From Geodermatophilus poikilotrophus (GTDB lineage: Bacteria; Actinomycetota; Actinomycetes; Mycobacteriales; Geodermatophilaceae), in the NCBI RefSeq assembly GCF_900111455.1, contig NZ_FOIE01000002.1, positions 463,653 to 527,652 on the forward strand: a DNA stretch of 64,000 bases, in the 5' to 3' direction. Of the stretch, positions 33,797 to 41,742 are shown piece after piece; the stretch's first letter is position 1; each line of letters opens with the position of its first letter. The notes beneath the pieces are model-generated. The model ran no database searches. It was not told the origin of the DNA and saw only the letters and a list, made by a program, of their open reading frames with translations. Position numbers and translations under genes: made by a program.

Positions 33797-35164
33797 CTAC
33801 CGACCGGGCCGTCGTGGCGGGTCGCCGGTCCGCCGTCGTGCTCCGCCCGCGCGAGGTGCGCTCAACGCGGGGAGCACCATGCCCCCCACCGGGGCGACGT
33901 AGACCGTGAACAGCCTCGGCAGCAGCAGGAGCGCAGCGATGACCAGCAGGAGGACCACCACGGCGATGGCCGCAGTGGCCCACGGGCTCCTGCGCGGCCG
34001 GGCGCGTCCGGCTGCCCCGTCCGGCTCGACGTCCCCGTCCACCGCAGCGGTCTCCCGGTCCGCGGCACCGGGTGCGGACGGCGACGGCTCCTGGGGTGCG
34101 CTGGTCGCGGCCGTGACGTCCACGGGCCGGTCGCGGTCGGGGGCGTCCGCGGCTCCTCGGGGCGACGGGGCCGGACCGCCGCCGACCGGTGGCCGAGGAC
34201 TACCGGAGGTGCCCGCAGCCACTGGCCGGTCGGGCCGGCCGATCGTGCCGCGGGTGGGGGCGACGATCCGCTCCGCGCCCGACACGACCGGCATCCCGTC
34301 GGCGGAGAGCCAACCGGGCCCCCACGCCCGGGTGCCCGCCTCGGCGAGCGCCACCCCGAACGACGCCGCGGTGGCGGAGCGCTCCCCGGGGTCGGTCGCC
34401 AACCCGCTCATCACGACTTCGGCCACAGGGGCCGGCACGCCGGCGGCCACGTCCGCGAGCGGGGTGGGCGCCTCGTACGCGTGCTTGAACAGCAGCGACA
34501 TGGCGTTGCCGTCGGCGGTGAACGGCAGGACGCCGGAGAGCAACTCGTAGAGCATCGTGGCCAGGGCGTACACGTCGGTGGCCGGTGACAGCTCCCCGCC
34601 GCGCACCTGCTCCGGCGCCATGTAGGCAGGGGTACCGACCACCTCCCCGGCGCGGGTCAGGAGCGTCTCGGTGCCGCCGACCACCTTGGCTATCCCGAAG
34701 TCGGTGACCTTGATGGCACCGCTCGCGGCGAAGAGCATGTTCTCCGGCTTCACGTCGCGGTGCAGCACCCCGCGCTCGTGCGCCGCGCTGAGCCCAGCGG
34801 CACACGCCAGGGCGATCGCGACGGCGTGCGGGGCGGTGAGCCCGGTGGTGGTGGAGCGGTCCCGCAGGGTGCCTCCGGGCAGCAGCTCCATCACCAGCAG
34901 GCAGAGGTCCTCGCGCTCGACGAAGTCGTAGACGGGTACGACGTGCGGGTGGTCCAGCGAGGCCAGGACGCGGGCCTCGGCCGTGAAGCGTCGGCGGACC
35001 GCCACGTCGGCCGCGACCGCCCTGGGCAGCTGCTTGATCGCGACCCTGCGGTGGAGCTGGCGGTGCCGAGCGGCCAGGACCACCCCGAAGCCGCCCTGCC
35101 CGAGCACCTCCCCGACGTCGTACGCCGGGAGCGCATCGGCGATGAGCTGCCGCTCGGGCTCCAT
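33797..35164 (-). CDS. Transmembrane Ser/Thr protein kinase
   Basis: This 455-residue Hanks-type kinase has the glycine loop LGQGGFGVV (21-29), the ATP lysine Lys44, the catalytic HRDVKPEN (Asp137) and DFG at 155-157, followed by GTPAYMAPEQ. A Pro/Ala/Asp-rich linker (about 300-392) leads to one membrane segment at 396-418 and a short basic tail; there is no real extracellular sensor domain. Targets may include the FHA proteins encoded just beyond it, since FHA domains bind phosphothreonine. It is divergent from the FHA gene at 35516 and upstream of zwf. Target assignment is inferred from context. Confidence 0.9.
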   Translation of the reverse strand: MEPERQLIADALPAYDVGEVLGQGGFGVVLAARHRQLHRRVAIKQLPRAVAADVAVRRRFTAEARVLASLDHPHVVPVYDFVEREDLCLLVMELLPGGTLRDRSTTTGLTAPHAVAIALACAAGLSAAHERGVLHRDVKPENMLFAASGAIKVTDFGIAKVVGGTETLLTRAGEVVGTPAYMAPEQVRGGELSPATDVYALATMLYELLSGVLPFTADGNAMSLLFKHAYEAPTPLADVAAGVPAPVAEVVMSGLATDPGERSATAASFGVALAEAGTRAWGPGWLSADGMPVVSGAERIVAPTRGTIGRPDRPVAAGTSGSPRPPVGGGPAPSPRGAADAPDRDRPVDVTAATSAPQEPSPSAPGAADRETAAVDGDVEPDGAAGRARPRRSPWATAAIAVVVLLLVIAALLLLPRLFTVYVAPVGGMVLPALSAPRAGGARRRTGDPPRRPGR

Positions 35165-35515
35165 CGGTCAGGTCGGGACGGAGACGGGGGGTGGAGAGCC
35201 GGGGGCCGAGCCGGCGTCCGCGCCCATCGCGTGCGAGGCCTGCGGACCCACCACGTCGACTCCTCACTGTCGCCCTCTGGTCAACAGCGCCAACGAGTTC
35301 ACGATCGGCGTGAGCAGCCTACTCCCGGCCCCTCGGCTCCTCCGCTCCCATCGCGGCGGACGTGCGGTGCGCGCTGCCCCGGGAGTGGCTCGGGTCGACC
35401 ACCGTCGCCGGCGGTCCTGGTCGGTCGGGGCGCTCGGTCGTAGCGTGTGCCTCTCCGATCGGGGTGCGCGGGACCGAGGGTGTGGCCCGACCTCGCGAGC
35501 CGCAGAGGAGCGCAG
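35165..35515. other. Divergent promoter region between kinase and FHA gene
   Basis: These 351 bases separate divergent genes. AGAGGAGCGCAG before 35516 is the FHA ribosome-binding site. No other gene, operator or RNA element is recognised. Confidence 0.4.
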
Positions 35516-36649
35516 ATGGGCGATGAACGGGTCCGGGTCGGCGTCGAGGCCGGTGCAGGCCTGGTCGCGCGGTTCGGGGAGGCCGTGGTCCTGGTCGCGC
35601 CGGACACCGCCGCTGACGACGTCCCGACCGGGGAACTGCTGCACCTGGTCGAGACCGCCGCGTCCCAGGCCGGGCCACCGGGGGCCGCGGTCGCCGCGGG
35701 CCTGGCCGCCTGGATCAGCGGCCGGACGCCGGCCGACTCTCCCGCGTTCGGCCTCGTCGCCCCCGTCGACGACGGCGTCGTCGTCTTCCTGCGCGGCGCG
35801 GTGTGGGCGGAGCTCGTCGGCTCCGGGGCGACGCGGCAGCTCTCCGGACGCCAGGCGCTCACCTGGGTCGACCAGGTCGTTCCGCTGCCCTTCGACCGGG
35901 TGTCGATCGGCAGCGAGGCGGAGGGGCCGGTGCGGGTGCACCCGCGGTCCGACCTGCGCGCCGGCGTGGTGCCCGCGCGGGGGTTCGTCCTCACTCCCTC
36001 GGGCGGGAGCCCGGCGGCGGCCGAGGAGATCGGCTCGGCAGCGGCCGGACGGGTCGGCACGGCGGAGGCAGCAGAGGCCGGATCCGAACGGGTGGACCCG
36101 CGGGACCGGACCACCACGACGCAGACGCTGACGCCCGGGCCCTCACCCGCGCCGAGCGCGGACCGGGTCACCCCCGTGGCACCGGCCGGTGCCCGCGCCG
36201 AGCCGGCGGAGCCCGGGCGGCAGGACGCCGCGACGGCCGGCGCACCGCTCGAAGACCAGCCGGCGGACACCGGGGCCACCGTGCTGGCGGCGCCACCCGT
36301 GGGCGCGTTGGTCTCCGAGGGCGGACCCACCGTCCTGTTGGACCGGGACTACGTCCTCGGCCGGGAGCCGCACAACGACCCGTCCGTGCAGGCCGCGTCG
36401 GCGTCACCGGTCGTCCTGCACGACCCGGAGAACCTGATCTCCCGGGTGCACGCGTACGTCTCGGTCGCCGCCGGCTCCGTGTACGTGCGCGACGCCCCGT
36501 CGGTCAGCGGCACCTACGTCGCGGCCCCTGGGGCGGAGGACTGGACCCGCGTGGACCCCGAGCCGACCCGGATCCTGCCGGGGTGGAGCCTGCGGGTCGG
36601 CAAGCGGGTGTTCGTCTTCCAGTCCACCGGAGCCACCCGTCACGGCTGA
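35516..36649 (+). CDS. FHA-domain protein with a long Pro/Ala linker
   Basis: This 377-residue cytoplasmic protein has an N-terminal globular domain of unknown type (about 1-165, with GVVVFLRGAVWAELVGSG), a Pro/Ala/Glu-rich linker and a C-terminal FHA domain (about 265-372). FHA landmarks are VLGREPHND, NLISRVHAYVSV and the SGTYVA strand. The usual arginine, serine and histidine for phosphothreonine binding are in place. It should dock on phosphorylated partners of the neighbouring kinase. The ATG has GAGGAG upstream. It converges on the FHA-redox fusion, with 48 bases between stops. A related N-terminal domain is common beside kinase/FHA genes in this family, but I cannot name it. Confidence 0.78.
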   Translation: MGDERVRVGVEAGAGLVARFGEAVVLVAPDTAADDVPTGELLHLVETAASQAGPPGAAVAAGLAAWISGRTPADSPAFGLVAPVDDGVVVFLRGAVWAELVGSGATRQLSGRQALTWVDQVVPLPFDRVSIGSEAEGPVRVHPRSDLRAGVVPARGFVLTPSGGSPAAAEEIGSAAAGRVGTAEAAEAGSERVDPRDRTTTTQTLTPGPSPAPSADRVTPVAPAGARAEPAEPGRQDAATAGAPLEDQPADTGATVLAAPPVGALVSEGGPTVLLDRDYVLGREPHNDPSVQAASASPVVLHDPENLISRVHAYVSVAAGSVYVRDAPSVSGTYVAAPGAEDWTRVDPEPTRILPGWSLRVGKRVFVFQSTGATRHG

Positions 36650-36697
36650 GCGGGACGGCCGCGCGCCTTCCTGGCGGCGGCCGACGACGACCCGTGC

Positions 36698-39600
36698 TCA
36701 GGCGCGCGCCGGCTGGGAGACCGGGCTCCGCCGGCCGACGTCCTTGAGCACTTGCCAGTGCCCGCTCCGCAGGGCGGCGAGGACGGCGTCGTCGAGTTCC
36801 ACCTGCTTCTTGACCGCCGAGGTCACCGCCACGACGTCCTCGGGGTGGTGCCCGAGGACGATCCCCCCGACGACCCGGTGCTGCGAGATGACCAGCCGCC
36901 GGTACGAGGGACGCGACGCGTCCTCGACGACGACCACCTCGTCCACCGGCTCCGGCTGCACGCGGCCGATCGAGAAGAGGTCGAGCCCTACTCCCTTGAG
37001 GATCGTGGCGGGCACCTCGGCCCTGAGCACCTCGTCGCCGCCCAGGGCGTTCACCGCGGCGACCTCGCCCTGCTTCGCCGCGACGGGCCACAGGCCCAGC
37101 ACCCTGCCGCCGTGCTCGGCGACGTCGCCGGCGGCGTACACGCCCGGGACGCCGGTCCACATCCGGTCGTCGACGACGACGCCCTTGTCGACCGGGATGC
37201 CGGCACGCTTCGCCAGGTCCACGTTGGGGCGGATGCCGACCGCGGCCAGGAACAGGTCACACCGCAGTGCCCGCCGGTCCTTGAGCGCGACCCCGGTGAC
37301 CCGCTCCTCACCGGCCAGCGCGACGGCCTCGGCGCCGTACAGGACCTGCAACCCGATGGTCCGGAGGTACTCGTCGACCAGTTCGCTGCAGCGCGCGTCG
37401 ATCTGGCGCGACAGCAGCCTCGCACCCCGCTCGAGCACCGTCACGCGCAGACCGAGCTCGAGCAGGGAGTGTGCGGCCTCCAGGCCCAGCAGGCCACCCC
37501 CCGAGACCACGGCGTCACGGGACGCGTGCTGCTGGGCATAGGCCCGGATGTGCGCGGCGTCGGTCGCCGACCGCAGCACGAAACTGCCCGGTCGGCCGAA
37601 CCCGGTGACCGGGGGCTCGACGCTGCTGCTGCCCGTGGCCAGGATCAGTCGGTCGTAGGGGAGCACGTCTCCCGTACCGAGGAACACCCGCCGGGACTCC
37701 AGGTCGATCCGGGTGGCGACGGTGTTGAGCCAGGCGGTGATCTGGTGCTCGTCGTACCACTGCTCGGGCAGCAGGAAGAGGCCCTGCATCGCCGACCGGC
37801 CGTAGACCAGCCGCGAGATCCCCATCCGGTTGTAGAGCACGTGCGGCTCCTGCCCGACGACGTGGATCTCGCACTCGGGGTGCCCGCGGCGGACGAAGTC
37901 GGCGGCGGTGACACCCGCGATCCCGTTGCCGAGGACCACCACGCTCACGATCGACCGGTCGAACTCGCGCGGCAGGGCGCCGTCGTCGGCGGTGCCGGGC
38001 TCGGGGGTCAGGGAGACCGTGACCACTCCGGACCCGATCCGCGCAGAGCAGGCCATCCGCGTGTTCGGCGCGAACCCGAGCCGGCGCAGCGTGTTCAGCT
38101 CCTCCTCCTCGGGTGCCGACAGGCACGACGCACCGTCGAGGACCGCGACCGGGTCGGCGCCGCACACCCCCATGCGGCAGCCCGCCTCCAGCGGCAGGCC
38201 CGTGCGCTCAGCGACCTCGAGCAGGCTCGTCCCGGCCTCGGCGCTCACCGGCCCGGCGGCCTCGGCGAACCGCACCTCGCCGCCGTCGGCGTCCCCCTCC
38301 TGCTGAACGGCCTCCGGCGACGGCCGGCTGACGGGGACGACCGGGAGCTGCCTGCGCTGGCCGGCGGCGACCTCCTCGTCGTACTGGCGTGCCTTCACGG
38401 CGGTGCGGGCGATCCAGAACACGCAGAGGACCAGCACCAGGGCGAGGACCAGCCAGCGCAACCAGGGCGCCTGGATGCCGGTGATCGTCGCGAACGAGCC
38501 GGCGAGGACCACGCCGGCGAACCAGTAGAAGATGGTGATCGCGGCCGACGCCCACAGCGCGATGGTGACCGCGGTGCGGAGCGGCAGGAGCGCCTCCGCC
38601 GCGTAGAACAGCCCGACGCTGCCGAGGAAGTAGAGGGCCAGCTGCCCGTAGGTCGACGTCAGCGGCTGGCCACCGGTGCCGGCCAGCGTGAAGAAGCCCA
38701 GCACGAAACCGGGCAGGGCCGCGACGAACAGCTTCCGCGGCGCGGTCCACACCGGGTCGTCCTCGTGCAGGTCGGCCTGATAGGCGCTGATCGGCTGGAA
38801 GTCGTAGCAGTTCTTGGTGCAGGCGACGCAGGGCTGGCAGTGGCTGTTGGGCACCCTGACGACCGGCGTCTGGCCGTAGACCCGCTGCAACGGCAGCAAC
38901 GGGCAGATCTGGCTGCACCAGCCGCTCTTGCCCTTGAACAGCAGACCGCCGAGGAAGGCGGCGGCGATGATCACCGACAGCAGCACACCGGTGGCCGGAC
39001 CGCTGCCGTTGAACACCGCCAGGCGGGCACCGGCGATGCCGAAGAACAGGACCATCGCCACGATGAAGGCCCGTCGCTGCCACCACGACGGGATGGTGGA
39101 CCCGCGGGTGAAGCCGAGGACCCGGGGTGCCTGGTTCACGGCGGCCAGGGGGCAGATGTTGCGCCACAGCCCGGGGGCCACGAAGAACAGGATCGGCAGC
39201 AGCGGGACGACCACGTCGAAGAAGGCGAAGAGCCCACCCGCCGGCCGGACGAACAGCGCGACGACCAGCGCGACGTAGGCCAGCACGCTCACGACCCGGA
39301 CCGCACGCCACGCGCCGGGCGGGACGCGTCTGCGCATCTCGGTGTAGACGGGGAACACGGCCTCCCCCGTGCGCGGCGTCCGGCCCAGCGCCCGGTCCCA
39401 CGCCACCGAGAGCCGCGAGGGAGCGGTCGGGACGGCGGGTGGCGGTGGCGGGGGCGGGACGGCGTCCCCCGCCCCTGCGAGCACGGTCGCCATGGCCGCA
39501 GGTGCCGGGGCGCGCTCGGGCCGGCCGATCACCAGGATCTCGGTGGCCCCCAGGCGGACGACGTCCCCCTGCTCGAGGACCACGCGGCCGTCGACGCGCG

Positions 39601-39811
39601 TCCCGTTGACGAACGTCCCGTTGCGGCTCTCCAGGTCGACGAGCGACAGGGCGACCGGGCTCGGCACCAACCTCAGGTGGCGGCGGGACACGCTCTGGTC
39701 GGACAGGTCCAGACCCCCGGACTGCCGGCCCACGTCGAGCGCGCGGGTCAGCACCACGCGCCGGGGCTCCTGCCCGGGTTCCCTGATCTCGATGACGGGA
39801 GAGCCGGCCAT
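36698..39811 (-). CDS. FHA - membrane [4Fe-4S] (NapH/NosR-like) - [2Fe-2S] ferredoxin - FAD/NAD(P)H reductase fusion
   Basis: This 1037-residue protein joins a signalling domain to an electron-transfer chain. Residues 1-100 are FHA (VGRQSGGLD, SVSRRHLRL, SRNGTFVNG). About 168-475 is a multi-span membrane part with NICPLAAVNQ, GWCSQICPL and a ferredoxin-type CxxCxxCxxxC at Cys325/328/331/335. About 510-605 is a plant-type [2Fe-2S] domain with CRMGVCGAD (545-553), where the third ligand position is Asp553, plus Cys563 and Cys588. About 620-990 is a NirB/rubredoxin-reductase-like flavoprotein (VVLGNGIAGVTAAD, SGGGLLGLEAA, YAAGDVAEHGG). No siroheme domain is present. It may pass electrons from NAD(P)H to a membrane partner, perhaps the next gene. 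ATG at 39811 has AAGGA upstream. Physiological role unknown. Confidence 0.85.
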   Translation of the reverse strand: MAGSPVIEIREPGQEPRRVVLTRALDVGRQSGGLDLSDQSVSRRHLRLVPSPVALSLVDLESRNGTFVNGTRVDGRVVLEQGDVVRLGATEILVIGRPERAPAPAAMATVLAGAGDAVPPPPPPPAVPTAPSRLSVAWDRALGRTPRTGEAVFPVYTEMRRRVPPGAWRAVRVVSVLAYVALVVALFVRPAGGLFAFFDVVVPLLPILFFVAPGLWRNICPLAAVNQAPRVLGFTRGSTIPSWWQRRAFIVAMVLFFGIAGARLAVFNGSGPATGVLLSVIIAAAFLGGLLFKGKSGWCSQICPLLPLQRVYGQTPVVRVPNSHCQPCVACTKNCYDFQPISAYQADLHEDDPVWTAPRKLFVAALPGFVLGFFTLAGTGGQPLTSTYGQLALYFLGSVGLFYAAEALLPLRTAVTIALWASAAITIFYWFAGVVLAGSFATITGIQAPWLRWLVLALVLVLCVFWIARTAVKARQYDEEVAAGQRRQLPVVPVSRPSPEAVQQEGDADGGEVRFAEAAGPVSAEAGTSLLEVAERTGLPLEAGCRMGVCGADPVAVLDGASCLSAPEEEELNTLRRLGFAPNTRMACSARIGSGVVTVSLTPEPGTADDGALPREFDRSIVSVVVLGNGIAGVTAADFVRRGHPECEIHVVGQEPHVLYNRMGISRLVYGRSAMQGLFLLPEQWYDEHQITAWLNTVATRIDLESRRVFLGTGDVLPYDRLILATGSSSVEPPVTGFGRPGSFVLRSATDAAHIRAYAQQHASRDAVVSGGGLLGLEAAHSLLELGLRVTVLERGARLLSRQIDARCSELVDEYLRTIGLQVLYGAEAVALAGEERVTGVALKDRRALRCDLFLAAVGIRPNVDLAKRAGIPVDKGVVVDDRMWTGVPGVYAAGDVAEHGGRVLGLWPVAAKQGEVAAVNALGGDEVLRAEVPATILKGVGLDLFSIGRVQPEPVDEVVVVEDASRPSYRRLVISQHRVVGGIVLGHHPEDVVAVTSAVKKQVELDDAVLAALRSGHWQVLKDVGRRSPVSQPARA

Positions 39812-39854
39812 CCGGACGTTCCTTCCCACGCGACCCGATCGTGACCCGGGTCCT

Positions 39855-40412
39855 TCAGAAGTGGAATCCCGTGGTGGTGAACACCCACAGCGATGAGGTG
39901 AGCCACAGCCCGACCACGCCGGTGAACAGCGCGCCCCCCGCGGCCGGCACGACCCATCGCGGCCGGTCGCGACGGGTGAGCACGAGCATCTTCACCACGA
40001 AGGCGCCGTAGAGGAAGCAGCCCAGCAGGGAGTGCACCAGGACCCGGGGCGAGCCACCCTGGAACCCCAGGGCGTAGAGGCAGTGGACGGCGACCGGCAC
40101 GGTGAGCAGCACCGAGACCCGCCCCGACCAGCGGTGCACCGTGCGGACCCCTGCGCTCGCGGCCGCGTCGTACATGCGACCGGCCGTGAGCAGCTGGACC
40201 ACGGCGAGGACGGCGGCGGCCGTGGTGAGCCACGTCTTCACGTAGAGCGGGCCGGAGAACCCGACGACGTTGAGGGCGTACCCGGCCGGCTCGTGCTCCC
40301 GGCCGTAGACCCCCAGTCCGACGGCTACGGCCGAGCCGACCAGGACGAAGACGAGCAACGGCAGCCGGTAGCGGTCACGCGTCGCACCAGCCGTCTCGTG
40401 GGTGACGGTCAT
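39855..40412 (-). CDS. Multi-span membrane protein with conserved histidines (DUF6529-like, possible b-type cytochrome)
   Basis: This 185-residue protein has about five membrane segments (19-36, 57-76, 95-115, 125-145, 155-176). Histidines at 93 (VHRWSG), 110 (VAVHCLY) and 127 (LVHSLLG) sit at or in helices at spacings that could ligate heme, as in cytochrome b561 or ferric-reductase-like proteins. I associate it with the DUF6529 family, without certainty. It lies 43 bases upstream of the FHA-redox fusion on the same strand and is the natural electron acceptor or donor partner. The ATG is preceded by GAGGGGAGCCACC. Confidence 0.7.
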   Translation of the reverse strand: MTVTHETAGATRDRYRLPLLVFVLVGSAVAVGLGVYGREHEPAGYALNVVGFSGPLYVKTWLTTAAAVLAVVQLLTAGRMYDAAASAGVRTVHRWSGRVSVLLTVPVAVHCLYALGFQGGSPRVLVHSLLGCFLYGAFVVKMLVLTRRDRPRWVVPAAGGALFTGVVGLWLTSSLWVFTTTGFHF

Positions 40413-40469
40413 GACGGTGGCTCCCCTCGCGCACGGGAGGTGCGTCGGCTGTCGGCGGCCCGGCCCACG

Positions 40470-41159
40470 TCACTGACCGACCACGGTGGCGACCCCGTCG
40501 ATCGGGGTGGCCTCGTAGGCGGTCCCGTCGAGGGTGAAGCTGTTGTCGTCCAGGTCGAGCCGGGGCGCCGGCCTCCGGTTCCCGTCGACGTTCGTGATGC
40601 CGACCTGCGTCCCGTCGGGCAGCACCACCCAGCCGATCCGGGTCGCCAGGCCGTCGATCGTCGTCCGGGCCTCGTAGATCCCGGCCGGCGGCTGCGCCTC
40701 GTCCGCGGAGAACGGCCAGCCCTGCCCGGTGCTCGTCGTGACGGTGCCGGACATGGTCCCGGCGGAGACCGTCCCGGTGAGCGCGGCGGTGTTGCGGCCC
40801 GTCAGCGAGACCTGGTCACCGGTCACCGAGCCCTGCAGCCAGGTCTCGACGGTGTCGCCGTCGCACAGGTACGCCGCGGCCCGGTCGCCGTTGACGGCGA
40901 CCGCCACGGTCGCCTCGCCCCCGCCGGTCCGACCGGCGTACACGGCCTGCAGAGCCGTCGGCTCGGCCGGCGAGGACGGCGCGGCCTCCGACGGCGACGG
41001 CGATGGCGAGGACGGGACCGGCTCCGTCCACGTCGGTGCGCTGTAGTCCGACGAGCTGGTCGGCGCGGTGGCCGGCCCCACCAGCGCGTTCACCCACAGC
41101 AGGACCCCGGCCACGACGATGACCGAGGCCAGGGTGAGCAACGGTCCTCGGGTGCTCAT
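40470..41159 (-). CDS. Secreted/membrane-anchored beta-rich protein of unknown function
   Basis: This 229-residue protein has one N-terminal membrane segment (about 5-25, LLTLASVIVVAGVLLWVN), a Ser/Pro-rich linker and a beta-rich domain of repeated short strands (VYAGRTGGGEATVAVAVNG, WLQGSVTGDQVSLTGRN, LTGTVSAGTMSGTVTT). The pattern is lipocalin-like or barrel-like, but no family is recognised. ATG at 41159 with GGAGGCACGGCG in front is chosen; the longer frame is a shadow. It is the first gene of the leftward run that continues with the multi-His membrane protein and the FHA-redox fusion, so it may be the external part of that system. Confidence 0.65.
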   Translation of the reverse strand: MSTRGPLLTLASVIVVAGVLLWVNALVGPATAPTSSSDYSAPTWTEPVPSSPSPSPSEAAPSSPAEPTALQAVYAGRTGGGEATVAVAVNGDRAAAYLCDGDTVETWLQGSVTGDQVSLTGRNTAALTGTVSAGTMSGTVTTSTGQGWPFSADEAQPPAGIYEARTTIDGLATRIGWVVLPDGTQVGITNVDGNRRPAPRLDLDDNSFTLDGTAYEATPIDGVATVVGQ

Positions 41160-41586
41160 CGCCGTGCCTCCGTCCCTTCCGACTCGGAGGTGGGCGGCCA
41201 CCCGTCGGCCCGGCCGAGCGGCCGACGCGAGGCGGAACCTGCGCGGAAACGGTCCCACGACCCACCGCGACCGTGGAGGTCCTTAAGCCCCTGGTCGGTT
41301 CGGGACCCTGACCTGGGCTGCGTGGTCACCCCCGCCACGTCGGACGACCCGGACCGATCGAGTGGCCGCACGGGCGGCCACGATGGTCCCTGGACGGCTT
41401 CCGGGTCGGCGGCGCGCGCCCACGTCCGTGCCGACCTGATGAACGCGGAGAACCGGGCGCCCCACGGCGGCACCCGGAGTGGCGCGGTCCGTCCCCTCCG
41501 CCGGCGACACCGCCGGTCGGGCGACCCGACCGGACGACGGGAGGGGCACATCCACCTCCCTGCCACCTCAACGTATAGCGCCCAGG
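41160..41586. other. Intergenic region upstream of helR
   Basis: These 427 bases lie between divergent transcription units and contain no supported gene. TATAGC at 41574-41579 is a candidate -10 element just before the rifamycin-associated element. The leftward promoter of the redox operon should lie near 41170-41300, where TTAAG breaks the G+C-rich run. Confidence 0.4.
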
Positions 41587-41605
41587 GGGACTTGTGGCAA
41601 GGCCC
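41587..41605 (+). promoter_or_regulatory. Rifamycin-associated element (RAE) upstream of helR
   Basis: GGGACTTGTGGCAAGGCCC is a 19-base inverted repeat (GGGA-CTTG-TGG-CAAG-GCCC, one mismatched pair). In length, symmetry and position it matches the RAE known upstream of rifamycin-resistance genes in actinobacteria. It lies 133 bases before the helR start. It implies induction by rifamycins. Confidence 0.75.
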
Positions 41606-41637
41606 GGGGCGGGCCGCAGAATCACCCAGCCGAGGCC

Positions 41638-41742
41638 GTGACCTGCGGAGATGACGCCCGCGGGGGCGCGCGGTTCGCCATCCCAGACACCGTGCTGCGC
41701 GCCGCGGTCGTCGAGCGGCACCAGATCGGAGTGATGACGTGA
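41638..41742 (+). CDS. Possible 34-residue leader peptide coupled to helR
   Basis: A GTG-started frame in the helR leader encodes about 34 residues and ends with a TGA that overlaps the helR GTG start (GTGA). GAGGCC precedes the start. It could translationally couple or attenuate helR, or be chance. A second short frame starts at ATG 41652 in another register. No similarity is recognised. Confidence 0.3.
   Translation: MTCGDDARGGARFAIPDTVLRAAVVERHQIGVMT

Noticed and set aside
36698..39811. Calling the fusion an assimilatory nitrite reductase (NirB)
   Set aside because: The flavoprotein half resembles NirB, but there is no siroheme/[4Fe-4S] sulfite-nitrite reductase domain, and the FHA and NapH-like parts do not belong to NirB.
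36752..39844. A 1030-codon plus-strand open frame opposite the FHA-redox fusion
   Set aside because: The minus-strand frame has clear FHA, Fe-S and FAD motifs; the plus-strand product has none.
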